From NCBI GenBank assembly GCA_947095585.1, contig OX352765.1:60691623-60755622 (forward strand): a stretch of DNA of 64,000 nucleotides, given 5' to 3'. The position numbers and the translations under genes are program-made. The notes under the pieces were generated by a model. It did no database searches, was not told where the DNA came from, and was given only the letters and a program-made list of their open reading frames with translations. Origin of the DNA: Nephrocerus scutellatus (Eukaryota; Arthropoda; Insecta; Diptera; Pipunculidae). Shown here in pieces: positions 25,501-30,902 of the stretch (its first letter is position 1; the number at the start of each line of letters is the position of its first letter).

Positions 25501-28500
25501 ATATCTGACTCGTTAGGCGTGTTGCCGTGTCAACGTAAACCCAAAAGCCGGAGCTCTCTAGGGAGTCAGAATACCGAATTGGTATGATGCTTTAATAAAT
25601 GAAAACTCGATGATTATTGTTCAACGTTAGGTGTGAAGATGATTTTATTCAGTGAATTTTCCCTTCTTTTATACAAAAATAATTGATCGATTTTCTAACA
25701 TGCATCGACTCTGGAATGCCTACTCATCGATATTCATATTTTACATAATATCGCTTTATCAGCATAGTGTATGTGTGTGCGTATGTAATATATGACCGAC
25801 CGCGTCAAGTGTTTTTGGGTTCGTTCGCCTATGCTGCTGCGTTGACATATTTGTTTCCACAAGCGATCGACCTTATTATTTTATTACCATTTCCATGCAC
25901 CGCTTACTCAGCGCAATGCATGGAAAGGGTAATTAACGTTCTAGGCGGCCGGCAATTGTTTGCCCATGATGCTTAGATTGCATATTTATTTTCGTAGGCG
26001 AACGACCGCCGGTCATAAAATATGCTATTGGAGACGTTTTATATTTTTTATTCGCATGCACCGAGTGTGCCATTGAAGAATACGTATGGGTTATTTTTGT
26101 TTACTTTTGTTTTCATGCACCAAGTGTGCTATTAATACGTAGTACTGATTTGTGTATGCTTTTACTTTGAGAGGTACTAGAGTCGATGTAGGGTCAAAAA
26201 CGTTGTATGCTTTTAGGCATGTTATTTATGTGGTCGTAAGCCGTTGCAATTCAGATGCATCACAGCAAAAGGTATGTGATGTTCATGTGTGGTATGTTGG
26301 TAGTTTGCAGGTGGCGGTGAGTCTGTGGATGTTGGTGGAGTGTGGATGAGCAAGTTGACACTGTCTATCGGATAATGATTGGTTGTGGGGGAGGCTGTGG
26401 GTGGAGTGTGAGGTTGTGGGGCTTCTTATAGTGTTTGTTTTGAGCAGCAGGGGGCCATGAAGTTGGTGGTCCATTGATGAAAGTTATTAAGTCCAGAGCA
26501 TGTTCTAAGATGACACCAGCTTTCACAGCCATTGCATTTGACGGAAGAGGCATTGGCGTGTATGCGGCTTAGGCACACTGAGCAATGCCAGGTAGTGGCG
26601 TTGTTGGTTGTCTGATCTCGTGCCCTGCAGCATTCCGCAATGAAACTCCGATTCCAGTCTCTGATGTTGGCTAGACCTGAGCATCGTCGGAAATGGCACC
26701 ATTGTCCGCAGTTCTTGCACTTAACTGATGAGATGTATCTATTTATTCTTGTGTTGCATACAGAGAATGTCCAGATCCGGGGACCTGGATTCGGCACGAT
26801 GCCGGCTAGTAGGAGTAGTATGCAGAACAAGGAGAATCCTGGGTCGATTCCGGGACGAAGACCCCAATGTTGTGAGAATCGTGACTTTTAAAGAGGTATT
26901 TTTCATTGCTGGCATTACCAATGCGCAAGCTTTTCCTTTTCTTCTTTTTTTCTGGAGTCTTTTCAAGAAGTTAGAAAATACCTTTGTTTAGCCTGTACCT
27001 AAAAAAGCGAACCGATATACGTATTGACCCATAGCGCCAACATCGGCTTTTTCCAACGTCATGGAAACGCTGATTAATCGTAAGCTTATATCATAGAAAA
27101 TCCGTAGTGACCAACAGTACGGATTGCAGGTTTGGTTTACGGAACCATCCATTTTATAGACTTGGTTGAAGTTGAAGCACTCGATGTTTCCAAGGCATGA
27201 AACTCTTTTGTCGAAAATTAGTGAAAATGGAATTGATCAAACCCTACTTGATTGGACTACCTTTTTGACCGTTCAATCCAGGTCGTTCGGTTTCGAATCC
27301 AATATTCACCAAATAAATGCTCAGGACAAGATTTTTCTATAAATAAACTGAAATCTCGCAATAATCGGTATCTGCGTCAACAAGCTTCGTTGGGACGGCC
27401 ACATATTCGCCATTGCTCAAAATGCTAAAAAAATGTTTAGGTCTCCTAAACATAGTACTTCACTCCCTCAGATCTGACTTCTTTGTATAACAAGCCTTAT
27501 ATTCGCCTAAAACTTGAATACACTTGAAATGTCAAACAAGGTGCTCCTAAGACCAGATTGCATCTACTATACAGAATACAGAATCGGCGTGTCCATTTCC
27601 CTTCTATGCCCGAAAATAAGGAACGAATGAGCTTACTCTCCCTCTAGAATAGGTGAAATAGAATAGCTTACACAGATTTATGAAAGTTATCCACTCTAAG
27701 TGCAAAATTTTGTAAAATTTAAATAAACAAAATAAAGGTGAATTTTTTAGGAATCACTTTATCTCAATACTTTTAGACTTTCGATGGTTGAAGGAGGATC
27801 TCTACTGATATCTGAAACTCAAGTTTTCGATGCTGGAAAGTATGAATGCTCTGCACAAAATATGGCTGGACGTAAAAATGCACCACCTGCATTACTGAAA
27901 GTATTAACACCCCCTCGCATCGTCCGTGGGCCAACTGATACAGAAGTGATTGAAGGTGAACGAGTTGATATTCCATGTGAATTTATCGGGGACCCCAAAC
28001 CAGTTGCTTCTTGGCACCGTCATATTGGTTTATTGCCTGAAGGAAGGTCACGAACTCTGTTAGATAACACACTTAGAATTGAAGATGCTCGAGCAGATGA
28101 TCAGGGTCAATATATATGTGAAGGAACTAATGAAGGAGGGAACATAACGCTATCAATAAAACTCAGTGTTTTTGGTAGGATTTAAATGTTTTATATATAA
28201 GAACTCCCTTAAATAAATTTGTTTAGCTACTCCTAGAATTATTGATGCACCTATAGATGGGGATGTCGCTGAAGGAGATTCTGTAAATTTGCCATGTAAG
28301 GCTTTAGGACGTCCAAAACCAATTGTTATTTGGGATAAAATTATAGCCGGACATAAAGTAACCGACGAATATTCTAATGTAGTGGATGAAGAAGTCAGAA
28401 AAGGGACTTTAACAAAACCAAAAGTTATGAGTGTACGATCTAAGCGTTACGATAAGCTATTTCTAAACCGAACAGCACGTAATATTGTGATATTAGATGA

Positions 28501-30902
28501 AGGTAAAGGAAGAGATTTGGACTCAAGCACTTTGGTTAACGAAACGACATCGTTTATCGATATGCCATCTTCCCCTCTGCCGGAGTTACCAGATTTTGAA
28601 GTAAACAAAAAGGGAGAACTGGTTTTAAAAAATATACGGAAGGAAGATGAGGTTTGTTGTGAATTCTTCTACGATTGTTATCAATTATTAAATGACTTTT
28701 TGACATTGTGCTTAGGGGTGGTTTGCCTGTACAGCGGTCAATGAAGCAGGGAGCGTTGTCAAAAAAATTTACATTCACGTCAGAACCCCATCTAACTCAT
28801 TTGGGGATTTCCAAATACCAGAATTAGTTGGCAGTCGATGGGTAAATTCACAAAACATGCTGATAACAGCAGTTATTCCTGTTTCATCAAGCTCGCTAGA
28901 TATAACATGGGATTATGCACAAACGACTAGTTTTTCTAGCAAAACTATGACACTTTACTATCGACCAATAAACCTGAGTAGTGCAGAGGTACGAATCCTA
29001 CCGAAAGAATATTTTTCGATCCAATCCACCATTGAAAAAAAATACCATCGACTACAAGACTTAAAACCTTACACAAGTTATGAGATTTTTTCAACAGTCC
29101 CAAAGGGTTTATCAGGGATAATTTCAAATTTGCGAAAAGGAAAAACACTTGACGGACTTCCGTCGGCTCCTCCAACTGATGTTCGTGTCGGCGTTATAAA
29201 CAACACTGCTGCTTATGTCAGATGGTCTCCGCCTCCTACACACCTTATAAATGGCGAACTGACTGGATACAAGGCAAGTTTGTATTAAAATGCATAGTTC
29301 GAAATTACATTTTTCTTTATACACATCAAAAATAAGGTTGCATTACTGTTACATTATTTTGATCTATATATCTTCTTTATTTAGATTCAAATAAAATCAA
29401 ATGTGACAAATAAGCTATTAGGGCAAATGTCACTAAATGCAAGCACACAATCTGTTGTGATAAATAGTTTAAACCCCGGCGGACGGTATATAGCTCGTGT
29501 GGCTTCGCTTACTGCTGGTGGCTTAGGCCCTTATAGTGCTCCAGCACCTTTACATTTAGATCCCTCTTTTATACCACGCCAACCTAAGTGAGTAATTTTT
29601 GTACATATGTTTTACAAATAAAAAATAAATGTTTTTTTTAGAACTGATCCTGCACTAAGCTCTTGGTCTATGTCTTGGATGCCTGGAATAGCTTTAGGAA
29701 TTCTTGGGATTTGCTTAATTAGCGGGGCAGTATTTGCTGTTTTCTGGGCTAAACGAAACAAACGAAATCTTAAAGCATCATATCCCCCTCCTGGGCTATC
29801 CACCACAATTGGTGACAAGTCACACACCCTATGGATGCAAAATGCAATAAAACCGACACATACTTATGCTCTTCCTCCATTAGTGCCAGCGTCCGAATAT
29901 GCTGAGGTTACTTCAGGAAATATACCAAAGTTAAATAATCAGTTGGCACCGCCAGAACCATATGCTACTGTAACTTTACAACGTGGTACGGGAGGCTTCC
30001 GGCAATTCAATGGACCTTTGATTGGAGGAGGTATTGAAGCACTTGGTCAAATGTCTGATGATTTGTGTCATAAATGCACTGCGAGTCCAAGTTCAAGTGA
30101 ATACAATGCTCCCATGCAAATATGCGAAATGCTTCCTCCACCTCCAGATCACCTATATAATAGTTACAAAGCAACCAACAACATGACAATCCGCACAAAT
30201 CCAGCCGCTTTATCTCCCCAAGTCATGAGACGTGGAAGTTCGCAATTAAATCAACCTTCTGCTTGGAATAATCCAACCCCACCTCCAATTCCAAATTTTC
30301 CCCAAAATTGGATGCACGAGAGGCAATGTGGGGCCAAGACTTTTCATCAAGATTCAAATTCACACCATCCAACTCATATTTCACTTCCTGGACATCCTCA
30401 TCAAAATGGTCCAGAAAATGAATATGAATCTGGTTCTGTTTTATATGAGCAGTTATGTCGTGAACAAGAAGCCTCATATTTTAATGAGGGTGGGGAACCC
30501 ACTGAGGAATATTATCGCAATGTAAATATGGAATTTTTTGAGGATCAAGATTTTGAGCCAGCAACACCACCACCTCCCTGTCCATCAGATCTATCCTCTA
30601 AAATAAGTACAAACCTCAGACTTGTTGGGACTCAGAGCACTTGCGATGGTCACATTTCATCTGAAAATAGTAAAAAAAATAATTTAAGACGAATATATAG
30701 AACTCTCCACAATAAAGATTCCGCAATTGACCGAAGTGCTGACGAGAGAAAAACTTTAGAAAACGGACAGCAAATAGACAGTGTAATTGACAACAACAGC
30801 TCTGATGAATGCGAATCATCAGAAAATCGCTGGAAACCGCGATCTCGCCGAAGTCGTTCAAGATCAAAAAGTAATGAAAGGCGGTTCCGAAGTGATCATT
30901 AG
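7315..30902 (+). CDS. Roundabout (Robo)-family guidance receptor, 3' part, six exons
   Basis: Transmembrane axon-guidance receptor that, in known Robo proteins, binds Slit. The exons join in phase to 1,032 residues, with the N-terminus outside the window. Order: end of Ig1 (YWC at 13-15), Ig2 (C59-C109), Ig3 (C152-C199), another Ig (C241-C364, with a large insert), two FnIII domains (about 395-483 and 487-605), a membrane helix (628-649) followed by KRNKR, then a cytoplasmic tail of about 380 residues with YAEV (699), PYATV (719), LPPPP (777, an Ena/VASP-type ligand as in Robo CC2) and an Arg/Ser-rich end. The MLKDEFR...PRGIPEP segment is characteristic of the Robo Ig1-Ig2 junction. Which paralogue it is remains unclear. 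No stops interrupt it. Confidence 0.85.
7690..8809 (-). pseudogene. Decayed gypsy-like gag
   Basis: From a start at 8809 the minus strand reads a gag protein. It has a SAP-like helix pair (LRKEELVSELYHRGIDYTGT...LRKRL) and then WNVRYDGGMNNPLEFLERVEE, typical of the N-terminal capsid region of retrotransposon gags. Beyond 8435 the frame breaks, but gag-like words continue in other frames to about 7690. There, two copies of a Cys-His motif (CNISAPxxHQKCD) lie in tandem. The start codon lies about 215 bp downstream of a tRNA-Lys primer site on the same strand, as expected for a gag leader. No pol follows. Confidence 0.7.
7722..7830 (-). repeat. Duplicated Cys-His motif segment
   Basis: Two nearly identical stretches of about 43 bp (about 7722-7764 and 7784-7830) share tcgcatttctg.tgt.cga and tggtgcggatatgtt. 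On the minus strand each encodes CNISAPxxHQKCD, reminiscent of a nucleocapsid Cys/His box but not canonical in spacing. Confidence 0.5.
9023..9040 (-). other. tRNA-Lys primer binding site
   Basis: The minus strand reads TGGCGCCCGAACAGGGAC, an 18-base match to the complement of the 3' end of tRNA-Lys as used by many retroelements. It is preceded by ...TGTTACAAATA, which would be the end of the 5' LTR. Confidence 0.8.
9044..9147 (-). mobile_element. LTR remnant (R/U5 end) next to tRNA-Lys site
   Basis: On the minus strand this segment ends TGTTACA just before the primer site, as expected for a gypsy LTR terminus. It abuts the separate LTR-like repeat at 9148, so only about 100 bp remains or is distinguishable. 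Confidence 0.45.
9148..9831 (-). repeat. LTR-like long direct repeat, copy L
   Basis: About 684 bp, nearly identical to 25441-26146 in the same orientation. On the minus strand it has LTR layout: gtataaaag (TATA box) near the middle, then gaataaaat and attaaagc signals. The edges of similarity are tcctaattt at the left and agtact at the right. Copy R has an extra segment of about 18 bp (about 25954-25971). It is best read as the 3' LTR of the 412-like element spanning to 26146, which is inferred. Confidence 0.65.
9832..11803 (+). pseudogene. Non-LTR retrotransposon fragment (endonuclease + RT), RTE/BovB-like
   Basis: 5'-truncated at the LTR-like repeat. An AP-endonuclease C-terminal half (9889-10254) shows VILMGDLNAKVG, NQIDHIAISRKWR and DHHLVVG. 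RT follows: SGKAAGNDNIYAELLQ and VKLPKKGDLSNC (10700-10944), then in other frames RGITLLN, NEQAGFRP and VFVDFKRAFDS (11138). After GVPEKIIN the text jumps to KLNSLEFHANKVGLKIN, so the palm segment with the catalytic (Y/F)xDD box is absent. The thumb and C-terminus continue to about 11800 (LLYGCETWKV, RKWSWIGHTLRK). Several stops and frameshifts show it is dead. The clade call is by resemblance only. Confidence 0.8.
11804..12332. other. AT-rich tail region of minus-strand gypsy element
   Basis: Non-coding, very T-rich on this strand. By position it is the post-integrase 3' region of the minus-strand gypsy element. No polypurine tract could be placed with confidence. Confidence 0.4.
12333..13110 (-). 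pseudogene. Ty3/gypsy integrase, core and C-terminal part
   Basis: Minus-strand integrase. The segment LQDELTKFTEAIPIRNKEAGT (about 13110-13020) continues after a frameshift near 13019 into GVPKTVASDQGTEFINK (second catalytic Asp), HHESIGALENSHKVLGTYLRSY (catalytic Glu), TGYTPFELVFGR and the C-terminal FEVGSLVLLRNDNKIKL...GPYEVLS (GPY/F module). It inserts cDNA into chromosomes. The wording resembles the 412/mdg1 group. The upstream zinc module is separated from it by a 0.6 kb tandem-repeat insertion. Confidence 0.85.
13138..13695. repeat. Two tandem 278-bp units with internal two-monomer structure
   Basis: Unit 1 is 13138-13415 and unit 2 is 13416-13695, both beginning gttatgatataaacg and ending tgctcatcgtg, with few differences. 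Each unit contains two related monomers of about 130 bp, both with tttgttatttact.ca.tcacagcgaa, ttctgcttctctctc, tttagca and ggacgcgtgaaaaa. It interrupts the integrase coding region. No ORF or target duplication is apparent. Confidence 0.75.
13696..13909 (-). pseudogene. Ty3/gypsy integrase zinc-module fragment
   Basis: The minus strand reads KCIEITDPHKKKILLNDYH, then ILPTSGHAGINRMIKTIKQ, the His-His side of the retroviral integrase H2C2 module. The text is lost before the Cys pair, where the tandem repeat and about 100 bp of unrelated sequence are inserted. Confidence 0.65.
13910..14870 (-). pseudogene. Ty3/gypsy RNase H domain and linker
   Basis: The minus frame 13910-14737 reads KPIAYASKTLSSAEKNYSTI, EKELLAIVWAIKHYRPYLFG, KIITDHRPLVYLFSLKEPSS and YTPGKDNCTADALS, the RNase H core with its catalytic Glu and Asp residues. 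It continues as a long linker to integrase. The preceding bases to about 14870 continue the RT-RNase H connection in another frame. It degrades the RNA strand during reverse transcription in the family. Confidence 0.85.
14871..15720 (-). pseudogene. Ty3/gypsy reverse transcriptase, broken
   Basis: The N-terminal part (15424-15678) reads PLPHTQKQDIKNEIDNML, EPSVSVWNSPILVVPKK and then PNGYRL before the frame breaks. The palm continues at 14928-15272 with FSRMMSIAMAGL, CFVYLDDLIVFG (catalytic YLDD intact) and HPGKCAFLRKEVLYIG. Frameshifts near 15440, 15290 and 15000 disrupt it. The region between also matches RT in shifted frames. Confidence 0.8.
15721..16460 (-). pseudogene. Ty3/gypsy protease and linker region
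   Basis: Between gag and RT on the minus strand. The frame at 15877-16149 and neighbouring frames encode a protease-linker segment that includes MEFGAIIDLEILHLNF and CVQHSLNNITVSPRC. The upstream bases (16330-16460) read an aspartic-protease-like stretch around CLLDTGASICV in the minus frame. It is frameshifted, and the call rests mainly on position and partial motifs. Confidence 0.55.
16471..17553 (-). pseudogene. Ty3/gypsy gag
   Basis: Three minus-strand pieces in gag order. 17353-17553 is an N-terminal helical part (MENLGSLTENLYKIVKNLRK). 17132-17356 starts MTDEFSFSFAQKLPTL with LENIRDFLNSIEFYYDTL. 16471-16968 has AQHLLEID and then repeated QNFRxQNFR units and an Asn/Tyr/Arg-rich tail, with no Cys-His box. 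Frameshifts lie near 17130-17360 and 16970. The same architecture (Asn-rich, no zinc knuckle) is seen in the gypsy element at 60.9-62.0 kb. Confidence 0.75.
17620..17848 (-). CDS. Small membrane-protein ORF upstream of gag
   Basis: On the minus strand a frame runs from the copia junction (17848) through SKVEEVIVNNNGPQTNKNN to MNYGIDIVTVLLVIIIILG and a basic tail (KKVNKVIKKEIIKQN), ending at 17620. It has one strongly hydrophobic helix of about 20 residues followed by many Lys. It lies immediately upstream of gag. A clearly similar layout (NNN-rich linker, one helix, Lys-rich tail) occurs upstream of gag at 60.6-60.8 kb. Its 5' portion is separated from it by the copia/BEL insertions. Function unknown. 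Confidence 0.55.
17849..17927 (-). mobile_element. Copia LTR fragment (3' end of LTR)
   Basis: About 78 bp, nearly identical to the end of the copia LTR at 21637-21869. On the minus strand it terminates CTTTTCAACA and contains the poly(A)-type caataaaa. It is flanked by ttttt on the host side, matching ttttt beside the other end of the copia element at 24883. Confidence 0.7.
17928..18950 (+). pseudogene. BEL/Pao gag, fragment
   Basis: Gag words in shifting frames include MQARLDAMENIFRR, AYETVKCLLIHPDNVSAMME, QLKFRFGRLEILL and then LLEELLAKLPVSKKIEWARH and YPTVLDFSNWLNEVANII. After these come a CSICQREHKIYNCQLF zinc-finger-like segment and CLVKGHITLDCLPG. These are hallmarks of Pao-type gag. 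A 35 bp sequence is repeated in the leader (about 18009-18044 and 18057-18092). At least two frameshifts and an in-frame stop (18885) are present. No LTR of this element is found. Confidence 0.8.
18951..19432 (+). pseudogene. BEL/Pao aspartic protease
   Basis: The frame from 18967 reads KLLFRIVPVTLRLHG, then ISTFALLDEGSSVTLID. The active-site box is DEGS where D(T/S)G is expected, so the catalytic triad is altered. The frame then breaks near 19320. It processes the polyprotein in intact relatives. Confidence 0.75.
19433..20560 (+). pseudogene. BEL/Pao reverse transcriptase
   Basis: A long frame of 379 residues reads GWVVFGATGG, then PDSFAMAEKRLANIKKEM, HFAATNVNKPKKLRLVFDAA, FNFRIGSIAVCGEIKEMFHQ, CAQRFLWRDG and KHHYVDDFVDSFES (catalytic YVDD). 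A frameshift near 20430-20560 passes into the RNase H frame. This is the best preserved part of the fragment. Confidence 0.85.
20431..21378 (+). pseudogene. BEL/Pao RNase H region
   Basis: Begins with the RT thumb (GSDTFHYRIKFN), then LGIVMSVFDTLGPLSHFMIT, LQLHVFVDASEVAFAAAVYW (RNase H), TVPRLELQAAVLGVRLMQTV, WSDSSSVVKWIQSRNRRYKP and HNVADDATRSRRK. The order is typical of Pao/BEL pol. It ends in a stop at 21378, and integrase words resume in another frame. Confidence 0.85.
21379..21636 (+). pseudogene. BEL/Pao integrase start, truncated
   Basis: FDFSRFSSFNKLKRSIAWVL, LTVTELDAAEKVIIRYVQSQ and SLSKGSLLK are the region before the integrase zinc module. The sequence is cut off at 21636 by the copia LTR. 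The rest of the integrase and the LTR do not reappear beyond the copia element. Confidence 0.75.
21637..21869 (-). mobile_element. 3' LTR of copia element
   Basis: On the minus strand it begins TGTTGAAATGC right after a purine tract (TTGAGGAGGAG, polypurine tract at 21870-21880) and ends CTTTTCAACA. It contains caataaaat. The inverted termini TGTTGAAA/TTTCAACA fit Ty1/copia. Confidence 0.75.
21881..24807 (-). pseudogene. Ty1/copia gag-pol, internally deleted
   Basis: Minus-strand polyprotein remnant. The gag start MAVVLNQDS is at about 24807. Frame 24707-23766 reads gag (SWDKSDHEALTYMRLSVDD, SLPKSYDGLVLALES), passes abruptly to protease C-terminal words (VLYIPSIGTNLISVKKLAEK) and GAG-pre-integrase words (HGWHRI, CEHCKACIEGKMTR), so the zinc knuckle and protease active site are deleted. 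Integrase follows at 23760-23300 (TFIDDYSR, FRSDGGGKYVGNKF, YSPQQNGVAERKNRSLLE). RT lies at 23297-21881 (NQWIVAMNDEINSM, FDAKTAFFNGDLQEEIYMKQ, YVLVYVDDILVAS). The C-terminal RNase H is missing. Several stops are present. Confidence 0.85.
24808..24882 (-). mobile_element. 5' LTR remnant of copia element
   Basis: On the minus strand it begins TGTTGAAATGC, like the 3' LTR, then diverges and carries gggtataaaagt, a TATA box. It runs directly into the gag leader. The flanking ttttt matches the host flank at 17844-17848, supporting a 5-bp target duplication. Confidence 0.6.
24986..25258 (-). CDS. Upstream ORF1 of 412-like element (basic protein)
   Basis: A 90-residue frame on the minus strand starts 160 bp after a primer-site-like TGGCGATCCTGCC. 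It contains YIRKAQALLQPEIP, then VGPKPLSIEEYRRRQKLKKP and a Ser/Lys/Glu-rich end. The central motif resembles GPKKLTLDQYRKNQQ in the first ORF of the gypsy element at 60.2 kb, which also follows a TGGCGATCCTGC primer site. No known domain is recognised. It is inferred to be the N-terminal part of an upstream-of-gag protein whose membrane segment now lies at 17.6-17.8 kb. Confidence 0.5.
   Translation of the reverse strand: MSSNERQQEKLALAADYIRKAQALLQPEIPVEQDQVGPKPLSIEEYRRRQKLKKPAVEVEAVLSPSKKFDKTTTSETTKNGQRKSSDEEE
25418..25430 (-). other. Primer-binding-site-like sequence
   Basis: The minus strand reads TATA, then TGGCGATCCTGCC. The first 12 bases after TATA equal those following the LTR at 60067. 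The cognate tRNA was not determined. It lies just inside LTR-like repeat R. Confidence 0.55.
25441..26146 (-). repeat. LTR-like long direct repeat, copy R
   Basis: Same orientation and near-identical to 9148-9831, with an extra segment of about 18 bp near 25954 (aattgtttgcccatgatg). It contains the minus-strand TATA box gtataaaag. It is read as the 5' LTR of the nested 412-like element because a primer site and ORF1 follow on the minus strand. The termini are not canonical TG...CA. Confidence 0.65.
26150..26830 (-). pseudogene. LINE ORF2 5' part with 2A-like motif and zinc fingers
   Basis: The minus frame from 26830 reads LLLLAGIVPNPGP, a 2A-like NPGP motif. Two similar Cys/His modules follow: VCNTRINRYISSVKCKNC...WCHFRRCSGL and VCLSRIHANASSVKCNGC...WCHLRTCSGL, each ending with a CC pair. 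Beyond a stop at 26426 another frame gives a Pro/Thr/His-rich linker and then MHLNCNGLR, like the start of the AP-endonuclease domain of insect LINEs. No RT follows, because the repeat at 26146 truncates it. Confidence 0.6.
26880..27169. other. Non-coding intronic stretch
   Basis: No gene is supported. It lies between two LINE fragments and may include untranslated parts of either. Confidence 0.4.
27170..27660 (+). pseudogene. LINE reverse-transcriptase fragment, jockey-like
   Basis: Plus-strand words in shifting frames: LDVSKA, then LLSKISENGIDQTLLDW, FGFESNIHQINA (RT fingers and palm), then LRWDGHIFAIAQNAKK (thumb). A short frame like RPKLEY appears in degraded form. The catalytic box is absent. 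The fragment lies just before the next Robo exon. Confidence 0.55.
27777..28174 (+). CDS. Robo-like exon: Ig2 end and Ig3
   Basis: The acceptor is ttttag and the donor TTTTG|GTAGGA. It continues Ig2 (GGSLLISETQ, DAGKYECSAQN) and encodes all of Ig3 (VDIPCEFIGDPKPVASW to GQYICEGTN). It joins the next exon through a 52-bp intron in phase 1. Confidence 0.85.
28227..28651 (+). CDS. Robo-like exon: fourth visible Ig with insert
   Basis: The acceptor is gtttag and the donor GATGAG|GTTTGT. It encodes VNLPCKALGRPKPIVIWDK, a stretch of about 75 residues rich in charged and Ser/Thr residues without Ig character, and then GELVLKNIRKEDE, the E-F strands. The intron that follows is 64 bp. Confidence 0.85.
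28716..29273 (+). CDS. Robo-like exon: Ig end, FnIII pair start
   Basis: Opens with GWFACTAVNEAG, completing the Ig, then a linker of about 20 residues and an FnIII domain (SSSLDITWDYAQ, MTLYYRPI, LKPYTSYEIFSTVP). The next FnIII begins LPSAPPTDVRV and is split after GELTGYK. The donor is AAG|GCAAGT, a GC donor. Using the nearby GTTTGT instead would bring an early stop in the next exon. Confidence 0.85.
29385..29587 (+). CDS. Robo-like exon: last FnIII end
   Basis: IQIKSNV to LNPGGRYIARVASLTAGGLG and PYSAPAPLHLDPS. This matches the last FnIII of Robo, which ends GPY...LRLDP. The acceptor is ttatttag and the donor CCTAA|GTGAGT, phase 2. Confidence 0.85.
29642..30902 (+). CDS. Robo-like terminal exon: membrane helix and tail
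   Basis: Encodes the juxtamembrane part, the helix GIALGILGICLISGAVFAVF, a basic stop-transfer KRNKRNLK, and the cytoplasmic tail with SEYAEVTS, PEPYATVTL and MLPPPPDHLY. Pro-rich, acidic and finally Arg/Ser-rich stretches (RSRRSRSRSKS) follow. The stop is at 30900-30902. Confidence 0.85.

Larger units (their letters stand above)
7570..27776 (+). other. 20.2 kb transposon-filled intron of Robo-like gene
   Basis: The donor GTAACT (7570) and acceptor ttttag (27771-27776) join in phase 2 to give KRLSMVEGG, which aligns with the KRIRIVDGG-type strand of Robo Ig2. The interior is almost entirely mobile elements on both strands, while the other introns of this gene are 52-111 bp. Confidence 0.85.

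Noticed and set aside
29274..29282. Alternative GT donor (GTTTGT) for the Robo exon ending near 29277
   Set aside because: It would shift the frame so that the next exon hits a stop within about ten codons, whereas the GC donor keeps the FnIII reading.
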